From NCBI RefSeq assembly GCF_022965805.1, contig NC_133109.1, forward strand, positions 4,999,869 through 5,063,868: 64,000 nt of DNA, read 5' to 3'. This document shows positions 54,855 through 64,000 of this stretch, piece after piece (position 1 is the first letter of the stretch; every line of letters begins with the position of its first letter). This DNA comes from Primulina eburnea (lineage: Eukaryota; Streptophyta; Magnoliopsida; Lamiales; Gesneriaceae). The position numbers and the translations under genes are program-made. Under the pieces are notes generated by a model, which saw only the letters and a list, made by a program, of their open reading frames with translations, ran no database searches and was not told where the DNA came from.

Positions 54855-55026
54855 TCTGTGAGACGGTCTCACGAATTTTTATCTGTGAGACGGGTCAACT
54901 CTACCGATATTCACAATAAAAAGTAACAATCTTAGCATAAAAAATAATATTTTTTTATGGATGACCTAAATAAGAGATCTGTCTCACAAAATACGACTCG
55001 TGAGATCGTCTCACATATGTTTTTTG
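54855..55026. mobile_element. GTGAGACGGTCTCAC MITE copy 9
   Basis: In the opposite orientation to copy 8 and only about 40 bases away, so the pair forms a large inverted repeat. Confidence 0.85.
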
Positions 55027-55469
55027 ATACATATACGTATACATATACATTAATTATTGGGAAGAAAAATTCCACGTGTTGTAAATGACAATTTTTTGTG
55101 CAGTCCCTTGGTACTTTGTGGCTGACACTAGGCAACAATAAAGAGTTCGCAGAGCCGTGTTTGGATTGTGTCAAAATTGGCTGCCTTTTTCAAATTTTCT
55201 CGTATATTTATTTCTCAATACTTTCACATTTTAATTATTTATGATATTCAAAATGTATTCATTACGTATGTCACAAAACTGCTTGGATTCTCCTACAATT
55301 ACTCGTCAATCCTAAATCATATTTTGATTTGGTGTGTGATCAAACTCTAAGTTTAGTCTCATTCGTCTAAAATAAAACTCAATAACGACATGTGTAAGTG
55401 CGAAATAAAAAAAGAAAATTATATGGTTACAAATGTCGTATAATATCAATATATGTTTAAACCAACACA
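55027..55469. other. AT-rich non-coding DNA
   Basis: No gene, RNA gene or repeat boundary recognised between MITE copies 9 and 10. Confidence 0.45.
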
Positions 55470-55630
55470 AAAACTAATATGAGACGATCTCTCAAATCAA
55501 TTTTATAATATGGATTTTCAACAAGATGTGATTCATGAAAAGTATTTTTTTATATTTAAAAATATTACTTTTCGCTTTGAGTATGATTCCAGTCGACCCG
55601 TTTTCCAGAAAAAGAAATACAATAATCATT
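55470..55630. mobile_element. GTGAGACGGTCTCAC MITE copy 10, strongly diverged
   Basis: TATGAGACGATCTCTCAAAT at the left, AATATTACTTTTCGCTTTGA and CCAGTCGACCCGTTTTCCAG inside. The right terminus is lost. Confidence 0.55.
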
Positions 55631-56039
55631 TAACGACTCTCTCGACTCCTTATAAATAATGTGTTTCAATGCATATGAACACATAAGAATTTCTTGAAGT
55701 CAAGGACAGATTCATGATTTTACATCCCGGCGGGCTGATCTAAATACAAGTTGTGAAATTTTAGTGGAAATATATTCTTAAAATTTAATGTATCAAGATT
55801 GGTATTAATAATAAATCAAATATATCATAATGTATATATTTAATTAAATGCACACAAAATAGGTAAAAAAAATTAATTTTTAGTAGTTTTTTTTAGGTAT
55901 TTTTAATATGTTTTTAACAACGGTATAATACATGTCCATAGTTGGATTAATATTTAAACCAAACTATTATTAAAAAAAACCTTGAATCAACTTGGGTCAA
56001 ATAATATAAATATATTATTTTAAAAAATATAGTCATGTA
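55631..56039. other. AT-rich non-coding DNA
   Basis: No gene recognised between MITE copy 10 and the GT/TA microsatellite. Confidence 0.45.

Positions 56040-56130
<91 letters not shown>
56040..56130. repeat. GT/TA microsatellite
   Basis: A short GT run (from about 56,040) followed by about 80 bases of TA, ending directly at MITE copy 11. Confidence 0.92.
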
Positions 56131-56131
<1 letters not shown>

Positions 56132-56133
<2 letters not shown>

Positions 56134-56314
56134 TGAGTGTCTTGTGAGACGATCTCACGAATCTTTATCTGTGAGACGGGTCAATCTTACCAATATTTAC
56201 AATAAAAAGTAATACTCTTAGCATAAAAAGTAATACATTTTCATGGATAACCCAAATAAGATATCAGTCTCAAGAAATACGATCCGTGAGACCGTCTCAC
56301 ACAAGTTTTTACCT
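56132..56314. mobile_element. GTGAGACGGTCTCAC MITE copy 11
   Basis: Left end GTCTTGTGAGACGATCTCAC, right end CGTGAGACCGTCTCACACAA. Confidence 0.87.
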
Positions 56315-56359
56315 ATATATATTCACACGAACCCAAAAATTAGGATGATTTTGATTATA

Positions 56360-56500
56360 GAGTAGGTATCTTGTGAGACGATCTCATTAAATTTTATCTA
56401 TGAAGCCAGTCAATCCTACCGATATTCACAATAAAAAGTAATAATCTTAGCATAAAAAGTAATATATATGTCTCACAAAATACGATCCGTGAGATCGTCA
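56360..56500. mobile_element. GTGAGACGGTCTCAC MITE copy 12, with internal deletion
   Basis: Left end ATCTTGTGAGACGATCTCAT. The middle jumps from AGCATAAAAAGTAATATA to GTCTCACAAAATACGATCCG, missing about 35 bases present in the others. Confidence 0.8.
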
Positions 56501-56910
56501 ACATGCCATAACCCGTACTTAAATACGTCTCTGCTCGAAATAATACATAATCTAAAGTTTTCATTTTGTTGTAGATGGAAATGTTTCTAAATTGCTGTTC
56601 TGTCCCTATATTTATATAAAACAATCCGTGCAAACTTATAATGAGAGCAACAATTTAGTTACTTTTAACGAAAATAAATATAAATTCAAATCTATATATA
56701 TAATTATTGCGTAGTCCATAAATATTCCAATTTCGTTCGGCTACGTGCACGTGGATTGTACGCATTAATTTGGTATATGTGAAGATTCACGAGTCTTCGA
56801 TTACGATACAGTGTCGTTTTCTCATTTGTGCCCAAATTTGGTGCAAGTGTAATTGGCTTTTCTGTAATGTGCGAATTATGACGTCAGGTCCGCTGCCGTC
56901 CAATTGTTTT

Positions 56911-57096
56911 TAGAGTAAGTCTCATATGAGACCGTCTCACGGATCATAATCTGTGAGACGGGTCAACCTTACCCATATTCACAATAAAAAGTAATACTCT
57001 TAGCATAAAAAGTAACACTTTTTCATGGGTAACCCAAATAAGAGATCCGTCGCACAAATACGACCCGTGAGACCGTCTCACACAAGTTTTTGCCTT
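56911..57096. mobile_element. GTGAGACGGTCTCAC MITE copy 13
   Basis: Well preserved: AGAGTAAGTCTCATATGAGA at the left, GTGAGACCGTCTCACACAAG at the right. Confidence 0.88.
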
Positions 57097-57229
57097 GTTT
57101 TTATTTATCTTTATCATGTGAGTACGTGTGTATTAGAATCAAATATTTGTAGTGTATATATATTGATGTTTAATAAAAAATAGAAATTGCCCCATTTGAG
57201 AAGACGTGGTAGTTCGTCGATATCTGGTT

Positions 57230-57640
57230 GATCGGTTCATATTTACTAGTACAAAGAACAAAGTCAGAGGTGTCGATGGTTCTTGATGTGCATATTCTGA
57301 TGCTTAAGTCAGCAGTTGCTCGATAAAAATTTTAAAAACTTAAGTATTTAACTAACCAAATAAGTGTACTTTGAAAAACTGATTTAATCAATTTATAGAT
57401 CATCAGAGTTTTGCAGGACTCAATAGTTCTTTCTATGTGGGTTGTTACATGCATCATCAGAAGCTCTTAAGGGTTTCTGTCATAGACACTTGCGCTTAAG
57501 TGAGTAGTTGCTCGATAAAAGTCTCGAAAACCTACAATATTCGACTAAAATGATAGTGTACCTTGAAAATGAACAAAGCCAGAGGCGTCGATGGTTCTTG
57601 AAAATTAGGTAAATGAAACTATTTATAGATTTTATGTTAA
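57230..57640. mobile_element. LTR-like remnant with internal duplication
   Basis: The block AGAGGTGTCGATGGTTCTTG, CTTAAGTCAGCAGTTGCTCG, ...GTGTACTTTGAAAA appears twice in part (about 57,260-57,390 and 57,490-57,600). It shares the CTGATGCTTAAGTCAGCA word with the remnant at 50.1 kb. No coding part is present. Confidence 0.4.
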
Positions 57641-57978
57641 ACCTTTGATAAAGGTCTCGAGATCACACATTTGTATACATCCATGAAATTAATAAAAAAA
57701 AAACTGAAAAGGAACTACTTTTTTTGACAAAAAGAAAGACATGTTATCTATACAACTATACAAGTAAAAGAGCAATTACATTGGAAATAAGGGTAAGGGA
57801 ATGTTGAATCCAGCTCATTTGATCAGACATAAAATCAGTGACCTTAAAAAATATAGGTTGCCTGATCACAAAAAACGAAACTATGATTTAATAATCCAGA
57901 ACTAAGGTTTCGCAGTAATCTATAATCAATCCAAAGCTTAAAAAATCTTAACATGAATCATTGAGAAGTCACAGCAAC

Positions 57979-58329
57979 TAGGGGTGGACACGATACGATA
58001 TACGTATCGAACTACGGTACCGTATACCGTGTCGAAAATATCGGCATGAAATTTTTTCATACCGATATCGATACCGCACATTCGGTATACCGAATTTTCA
58101 GTATGAAAAAAGTTCATACCGATACCGTATCGACACCGACAATTTTGCCGGTATACCGAAAAAATTGTCTGTATACTGACATTTTTTCGGTATACCGAAC
58201 TTAATTTTTTTAAAAAAAAACTATTTTCGGTATTTCGATATATACCGAAAATACCGAAAAAAAATATTCTGTACGGATATCGATATCGAAAATTTCGATA
58301 CGGTTTTTCGGTATTTCGTCCCACCCCTT
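57979..58329. mobile_element. hAT-like MITE rich in CGGTATACCGAA repeats
   Basis: 351 bases between TAGGGGTGGACACG and GTCCCACCCCTT, which are imperfect inverted ends of the hAT type, flanked by 8 bp direct copies ACAGCAAC (57,971-57,978) and ACAACAAC (58,330-58,337), matching at seven of eight positions. The interior consists of many inverted words such as CGGTATACCGAA, CGATATCG and CGGTATTTCG, so the whole can fold extensively. No transposase is encoded. Confidence 0.82.
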
Positions 58330-58337
58330 ACAACAAC

Positions 58338-58498
58338 CACTTGTGCATCAGATTCAGTTTTCACTCCGTGAACTCGCAGTCCTTTTGGCCAATCGAGAGC
58401 TTCCCGAATACCTAAAACTGATGTTGCTGCACTGGAGTGATTTCCAGGAGTGCTACCGTACATGGCAGATGTGTTAGAAAAAATTAACCACATCAACA
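58338..58498 (-). pseudogene. possible last-exon fragment of an unrecognised gene, hAT element inserted beside its stop
   Basis: An open reverse-strand frame reads NTSAMYGSTPGNHSSAATSV and EALDWPKGLRVHGVKTESDA, then QVVV. A TCATCTAG at 58,499-58,506 could be its splice acceptor. The composition is far less AT-biased than the surroundings, and the residues do not look random, but I do not recognise the family. The hAT element enters four codons before where the frame would otherwise end; today the frame runs into the element and gains an unrelated tail of about 40 residues. No upstream exon was identified within 700 bases, so this may be a captured or abandoned fragment. Confidence 0.4.
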
Positions 58499-58685
58499 CT
58501 AGATGAAATTTCTATAACCAATATGGAGAGAGCAATCGGTACTCCGTTTACGCTAAATTTTTGATAAAATAAATGCAACATCTTTTGTAGATGACAGTAA
58601 GATGTAATGGTATAAGACCAAAGGAGCATCTGTCCCATCTGAAAATTTCAAAATAATAAATGTTTTACTTTGTAATAAATGTTAG

Positions 58686-58800
58686 TTGTCCCACGTCGGT
58701 ATGATAAAATCTCTGAGAGAGTTGCATATATAGACTTGGATAATCTTATTTTCTTGAGCTGAGTTTTGAGGTTGGGTTAGGTTTATGTCTCAATCATAAC
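58686..58800 (+). repeat. short repeat with TCCCACGTCGG and TATA motifs
   Basis: GTCCCACGTCGGTATG is followed about 27 bases later by CATATATAG, then TCTTGAGCTGAGTTTTGAGG and GGGTTAGG. This combination is a common dispersed repeat type in dicots, and its first box resembles the upstream element of plant snRNA promoters (RTCCCACATCG). No snRNA-like sequence follows. Confidence 0.4.
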
Positions 58801-59203
58801 CAAAAAATATATATTTAATAATGAAAATATCATATGTTGTCCACAAAAAATTTTATTTTAAAAAATTCATCCAAAAACTAACTATATGGAGCCTTATTTC
58901 ATGGGTAGTTGGTCCAACATTTCACATAAAAAGGGCCCATTGAGCATTTTGGTTTTTGATTTATTTGGGTTTGGCTTTCAATACTTTTGTGAATATTAAT
59001 TATATGGATGCGAATAATAATTTATAAGTTGAATGCAAGTTAGATCCCATAAACGTTTTTATTTTTATTTGAGTTTGTGTGCTACGTTTAATTGAAAAGT
59101 GTGGTTTGCAATTGCAGGTTATTGTATATGCGCACACACACACCCCTCGTGAAAAGGCGAAAAAATGAGTTGCCCAACCCATTGCCAATGTCCAAATATT
59201 TTT

Positions 59204-59608
59204 TGTTGTTGTGAAAAATTAAAAATTTATGGTAAAAAGTAAAAATCTCAAATTCTCAAAATTTACCAAACTACACACTTTATAATATTTTTTCTCTCTA
59301 CTCAATTGTAAATTTTTTCACAAATGGTGAGCCTATTTATAGAATTTCTTTACAAATAATCCAAAAATAAAATACATCATTACCTACATCATCACACACT
59401 AGTTTTCAATATTTACAACTCTTATTTTCAACATTCAAATATTCAATACACACATTTTAAATATTATTTTTCAGCACTCCCTCTTGTGATGATGATCATA
59501 ATGATTGTCTTCATTACGTGTTTTTATACTGCCTCGCTAAAAACCTTACTAGGAAAAACGCATTGGGATAAAAACCATAGTAAGGGAAAAAGAGTGCAGT
59601 AATGTAAA
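59204..59608 (-). mobile_element. 3' LTR of reverse-strand copia element
   Basis: About 400 bases directly after RNase H and a polypurine tract on the reverse strand (ATGAGGGGGAG at 59,609-59,619). A TATA box (reverse strand TCTATAAATAGG, about 59,332-59,343) fits an LTR promoter. The outer end is near TGTTGTTGTGAAAAATT; exact limits are not proven because the 5' LTR lies outside the window. Confidence 0.65.
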
Positions 59609-59637
59609 CTCCCCCTCATGTTGACACAAACAATTCT

Positions 59638-60171
59638 TCACAAATTTCGTAGATTGCGCATCCCAATATTATATATGTGCTTTCTGAATATTGTCATAGG
59701 AAGTGCCTTTGTGAAGAGATCTGATGAGTTTTCACTTGATTGAATGTGACGAACATCAATACATTTATTCTTCTCAAGCTCCTCGGTGAATGCGAAGAAC
59801 TTAGGAGGAATATGTTTAGTTCTGTCATTTTTTATGTATCCTTCTTTCATTTGAGCAACACATACAACATTATCTTCATATAGTATCACAGGCTTCTCGT
59901 CGAATGATAATCCGCATGAGATCTGGATATGTTGGGTCATTGATTTTAACCACACATATTCACGACTTGCTTCATGTAGTGCAATAATCTCGGCATGATT
60001 TGATGAAGTTGTTACGAGCGTTTGTTTCTGTGAACGCCAAGAAATTATAGTGCCTCCACGAGTAAATACATATCCAGTTTGGGAACGTGCCTTGCGTGGA
60101 TCAGATAAGTATCCAGCATCAGCATAACCAATTATACTTGGATTAGCATCTTTTGAATACAAAAGTCCCAA
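59638..60171 (-). pseudogene. copia RNase H domain
   Basis: Open for 177 codons, with IIGYADAGYLSDPRKARSQT, ISWRSQKQTLVTTSSNHAEI, VILYEDNVVCVAQMKEGYIK and TKHIPPKFFAFTEEL, the RNase H blocks of a copia lineage different from the SIRE-like copies. The first catalytic Asp is in GYADAGY. It is frame-shifted against the preceding segment but otherwise well preserved. Confidence 0.88.
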
Positions 60172-60839
60172 GTTTGTCGTTCCTTGTATATAACAGAATA
60201 TATGTTTAATTCCGTTCCAGTGTTTGTTGGATATGTGCTAAATCTTGTCAACAAATTTACGGCAAAAGATATATCAGGCCTTGTACAATTTGTAAGATAC
60301 ATAAGGGCACCGATAGCACTTAGATATGGTACTTCTGGACCAAGAATATCTTCATCATCTTCATATGGACTGAATGGATCCTTTTCTATGTTTAATGATC
60401 TAACAACCATTGGAGTACCTAAATGATTCGATTTATCAATATTAAAACGTTTAAGGATCTTTTCTCTGGTGAACAAACATTCCACATTCTATTTGTTCAA
60501 TTTGTAAACCCAGACAATATTTGGTTTTTCCAAGATTCTTCATTTCAGATTCTTCCTTCAAGTATGACACAACTTCTTGAATTTCCTTATTCGTTCCATG
60601 GTGTTTAAATCATCAACATATACAACAATAATTACGAATTCGGATGTTGTTTTCTTAAGAAAACACAAGGGCATATTGAATTACTTACATATCCCTTTTT
60701 CATCAAGTGATCACTTAGTCGATTATATCACATTCGAACGGATTGCTTTAAAACCATATAATGATCTTTGTAATTTCATAGAATAACATTCTCTGGGTTT
60801 TGAACTTTGTGCTTCGGGCATCTTAAATCTTTCAGGGAT

Positions 60840-60845
<6 letters not shown>
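60132..60845 (-). pseudogene. copia reverse transcriptase C-terminal half
   Basis: From the TA tract onward the frame gives MKIPERFKMPEAQ, a damaged LYGFK block, and VVYVDDLN, the catalytic site, near 60,605-60,640. It then opens at 60,485 with ILKRFNIDKSNHLGTPMVVR and YLSAIGALMYLTNCTRPDIS. Several shifts and one in-frame stop separate the pieces. Confidence 0.82.
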
Positions 60846-60875
<30 letters not shown>

Positions 60876-61716
60876 CTATCAAGTGATCCATATAAGTAAG
60901 CTGTAACAACATCCATAAGACGCATTTCTAAATTTTCAGATACCGCCAAGTTAATCAAATAACGAAACGTAATTGCATCCATCACGGGAGAATACGTTTC
61001 TTCATAATCAATTCCAGGCCTTTGAGAAAAACCTTGTGCAACAAGTCGAGCTTTATATCTTACTATTTCATTTTTCTCATTTCGGTTTCGAATAAAAACC
61101 CATTTGTATCCAACAGGTTTTACACCTTCAGGTGTAAGGACTATAGGTCCAAAAACATTACGTTTATTTAGCGAATCCAATTCAACCTGGATGATTTTTT
61201 TCCATTTTATCCAATCCTGCCGATTTTTACATTCACCAAAATATTTTGGTTCATGATCTTCATTATCATTTATGATGTCGATTACCACATTATAAGAAAA
61301 TATATCATCAATTTCATCTATATCTTTTCGGTTCCATATTTTTCCAGTATTAATGTAATTGATAGAGATTTCATGATTCTCGTCAGTTTGTGGTTCTGAC
61401 AGAACATTTTCATCATCATGTGTTTCTTCAGGAACACCATTCTCTATTTTGTGATCATCATGTGTTTCTTCAGAAACATCATTCTTTATTTTGTGATCAT
61501 CGTGTTTCTCTATGAATTTTCTTTTTCGAGGATTTTTATCCTTGGAACCCACTGCCTTCCACGCTTCAGGCGTTTTACGACATCATGACTTTGTTCAATT
61601 TGTTTCTTTGGAATTTCAATTCGAGGGGCATTTGCAGCATGCATATATGATTTAGTTACCCTTTTTGTGTCTGCAAATGCATCTGGTATTTGATTTGCTA
61701 TTATTTGCAAGTGCAC
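60842..61716 (-). pseudogene. copia linker and reverse transcriptase N-terminal half
   Basis: Two overlapping frames. 61,510-61,716 is the end of the linker. 60,842-61,552 holds an acidic segment with the tandem EETHDDHKIENGVPEETHDD, then reverse transcriptase WIKWKKIIQVELDSLNKRNV, GYKWVFIRNRNEKNEIVRYK, ARLVAQGFSQRPGIDYEETY and VVTAYLYGSLDS. The frame ends in the TA repeat. The catalytic Asp of this half is in MDVVTAYLYG. Confidence 0.88.
60845..60874. repeat. TA microsatellite inside copia reverse transcriptase
   Basis: About 15 TA units lie exactly where the copia polymerase codes for NIYMKIP. The repeat converts the reading into a run of Ile and Tyr and ends in TGA. Confidence 0.9.
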
Positions 61717-61735
61717 AATTTGCTGTACATCATTT

Positions 61736-62804
61736 TCACATTGTTTTGTTCTTGGATCCAGATGTAACAGTGATGATACATGTCATGTTTTCTTTTTCGG
61801 TATGTTTCTGTTCTCCCCCTAACATTGAGAAGATTTCCTCATTAAAATGACAATCAGCAAAACGTACTGTGAACACGTCGCCTGTCTGAGGTTCAAGATA
61901 TCGAATGATTGATGGACTATCATAACCGATATAAATTCCAACCTTTCTTTGAGGTCCCATTTTTTTTCGTTGCGGTGGTGCTATAGGCACATACACCATA
62001 CATCCAAAAATTCTCAGATGAGAAATGTCTGCTTCTTTATCAAATACAAACTGCAATGGGGAGTATTCATGATATGCACTTGGTCAGATACGAATTAATG
62101 CAGCAGCATGTAAAATTGCATGTCCCCATATAGAAATAGGGAGCTTTGTTTTCATAATCATTGGTCTAGCAATCATTTGCAGACGTTTAATCAATGATTC
62201 AGCCAATCCATTCTGTGTGTGTACATGAGCAACATGATGCTCAACAATGATTCTCCATAGACATACAATAATTATTGAAAGTCTGGGAAGTAAATTCACC
62301 AGCATTATCAAGTCTAATTTTCTTGATTGTATAATCGGAAAATTGATTACTCAATTTTATTATTTGAGCAAGTAATCTTGCAAATGCAACATTTTGAATT
62401 GACAATAAACATACATGTGACCATCTTTGGGAGGCATCAATCAATACCATAAAGTATCTGAATGGTCCACATGGTGGATGGATTGGTCCACAAATATCAC
62501 CCTGAATACGTTCAAGAAACATTGGTGATTCAGTTTGGATTTTGACTGGTGATGGTCTTATAATAAGTTTTCCGAGAGAACATGCTTTACATTGAAACTT
62601 ATTATTCTGAAAGATCTTCTGGTCTTTCAGCGGATGACCATATGTATTTTCTATAATTCTTCGCATCATTGTTGAACCAGGATGTCCTAATCGATCATGC
62701 CAATTGGATAATATTGAAGAATTATCAACTACCATGTTTGATTCAATGGAACTTATATGTGTATAATGCAATCCAGTAGGGAGCATTGGTAGTTTTTCAA
62801 TCAC
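61736..62804 (-). pseudogene. copia integrase
   Basis: Three frame-shifted pieces. 62,241-62,804 begins in the pre-integrase domain (NWHDRLGHPGSTMMRRIIEN, then CKACSLGKL, the intact HHCC zinc finger), followed by RIQGDICGPIHPPCG and IKKIRLDNAGEFTSQTFNNY. 62,084-62,311 contains HTQNGLAESLIKRLQ, carrying the final Glu of the catalytic triad. 61,736-62,056 has LRIFGCMVYVPIAPPQRKKM and VGIYIGYDSPSIIRYLEP. All three catalytic residues are present but split over different frames. Confidence 0.87.
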
Positions 62805-62930
62805 ATATTTCTTTCATGATTTATATGTGATAAGACACATATACTTCTCATTCTCTTCATTCATTGTTTGAGTACCATACACATGGGAATATATATCATT
62901 AAAACTCAACAAATTTCTTTTCGATTGTGG

Positions 62931-63146
62931 TTAATATAAAGCATCATTGATAAAAAAAATTGTACCATTAGGTAACAAAAATTGTGCTTTACCACATCCT
63001 TTAGTCAAGTCTACAAGACCTGATATTGTATTCACCGTCATTTTTGTTGGTTTTAGTTCCAAGAAATATCTTTTATCTCGGAGGATAGTGTGCGTTGTAC
63101 CACTATCGGGTATATAAACTTCAGCTTTGCTCATAGCATTTTCCAT
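62931..63146 (-). pseudogene. copia protease
   Basis: Seventy-one codons with VYIPDSGTTHTILRDKRYF, the aspartic protease site DSGTTH, and VNTISGLVDLTKGCGKAQFL. The catalytic Asp is intact. Confidence 0.85.
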
Positions 63147-63273
63147 ATTTGAACTTCAAAAAAATATGCAATGAAATAAAATTACTGGCAATACATTTGT
63201 AAAAATACATATGTAAAAAAATATAGCACACGATAAAACATTATCATACGAGTACATGGAAAAATAAAATATT

Positions 63274-63463
63274 TTACATATTTATTCCACCAGCAAATTG
63301 ATCATTGTCTGAGAAATCAATCAGAAAATCTCCGGCATCAAAATGAGTTGAATCACTCAAAGGTTCACTGTGTTCAGTGAAGTTGGTCTCCTTTTCTTTC
63401 CCCTTTAATGATTCTTTATAAAGTTTGCAAAGGTGATCAGGGGCTCGACATACGGGACCAATT
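63274..63463 (-). pseudogene. copia gag C-terminal fragment, cut by a CACTA element
   Basis: Reads RAPDHLCKLYKESLKGKEKE, then DFLIDFSDNDQFAGGINM, the stretch following the Gag zinc knuckle in this copia lineage. The knuckle and all upstream Gag are separated from it by the CACTA insertion at 63,464. Confidence 0.75.
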
Positions 63464-64000
63464 CACTACAAGAAAAATGATTTTCCGCCGCACGTTATCA
63501 ACAGCGTGCATTAAAAGTACGCTGCGAATAGTGCATTTAACGGCGTGCATCAATATGAACGCTGTAAAAGTGTTGCACTTGACAGAAATAATGGCGTGCA
63601 TCAAAAGCACGCTGCAGAAAGTAATATCTGCAGCGTGCATTTTATGTGTGTTGTAAATATTATATACTTTCCGCAGCGTGCTTTTAATGCGCGCCGTTAA
63701 TAACATATAGATTAACGGCGTGCATTAAAAGTATATACTATCCGCATCGTGCAATAATGTGCGCTGTTAATACCCTATGCATTCACGGCGTGCATTGATA
63801 GCACGCTGCGGAAAATGTTGCGAAATTTTAAATTAGCGACCGTTTTGGCCAAACCGTCGCTAATTTAACAATTGCGACGGTTTTTCGAAATCGTCGCTAT
63901 ATAAACCGTCGCCATTTTAAATTGGCGATGGTATAATAAAACACTTTCGCTTGTAGCGACGGTTTTTATTAAACCGTCGCAAAATGCAGTAAATCAGCGA
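63464..64000. mobile_element. CACTA element, left part, continues beyond the window
   Basis: Starts CACTACAAGAAAAATGATTT, with an ATT before it as at the element near 787, and shares 15 end bases with that element. Subterminal repeats are of two kinds: AGCGTGCATTAAAAGCACGC-like pairs (about 63,490-63,810), and further in GCGACGGTTT/AAACCGTCGC pairs (63,835 to the end). No transposase is visible in this part. Confidence 0.85.

Noticed and set aside
54932..55174. 80-codon frame across MITE copy 9
   Set aside because: Most of it is MITE sequence; no domain.

Overview
This window is nuclear DNA from a flowering plant, most likely a eudicot. It is AT-rich, its genes have plant-type introns, and it contains typical plant families: a germin-like protein, a GRAS regulator of the NSP1 type and a plastid RelA/SpoT homologue. 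Nested LTR retrotransposons, CACTA and hAT elements and many MITEs fill the rest. A Lamiales origin is my guess. It rests on remembered resemblance of two repeats (the short GTGAGACGGTCTCAC MITE and an extra ORF behind a copia pol gene), not on a search.

Only about 7 kb is host gene. A single-exon germin-like protein lies at 5.45-6.08 kb (+). A gene island follows at 39.1-45.9 kb: a single-exon NSP1-type GRAS regulator (+), a small three-helix membrane protein (+), and a six-exon RSH2/RSH3-type (p)ppGpp enzyme (-). A possible last-exon fragment of an unrecognised gene sits at 58.2-58.5 kb (-), with a small hAT-like element inserted beside its original stop codon.

The rest is mobile DNA. At 0-2.1 kb a possible pararetrovirus scrap is followed by a TA-rich inverted and tandem repeat carrying a 1.24 kb CACTA element. 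At 3.1-5.3 kb retroelement LTR-like sequence ends just upstream of the germin TATA box. From 7.7 to 37.5 kb there is a retrotransposon nest: a decayed copia element (+, 7.7-13.9 kb), copia scraps (13.9-15.7 kb), a reverse-strand SIRE-like copia with internal deletions (15.7-22.0 kb), and a third copia with an extra 3' ORF (22.4-27.05 kb, continuing at 36.85-37.5 kb). The third copia is split by a chromodomain Ty3/gypsy element (27,054-36,849), whose 3' LTR is itself split by an unrelated solo LTR.

From 46 to 57 kb there are no genes. This stretch holds about a dozen copies of one roughly 175 bp MITE, a 1.3 kb long-TIR element, LTR-like remnants, a 46 bp perfect palindrome and TA microsatellites. 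From 59.2 kb to the end lies a reverse-strand copia element, interrupted in gag by a second CACTA element that runs off the window.

Functionally, NSP1 (a symbiosis and strigolactone-pathway regulator in studied plants) and RSH (plastid stringent response) are neighbours, but nothing in the sequence shows that they act together. No tRNA, rRNA or CRISPR array was found, and I found no clearly new biological system. The most unusual signals are repeat architectures, listed as findings.
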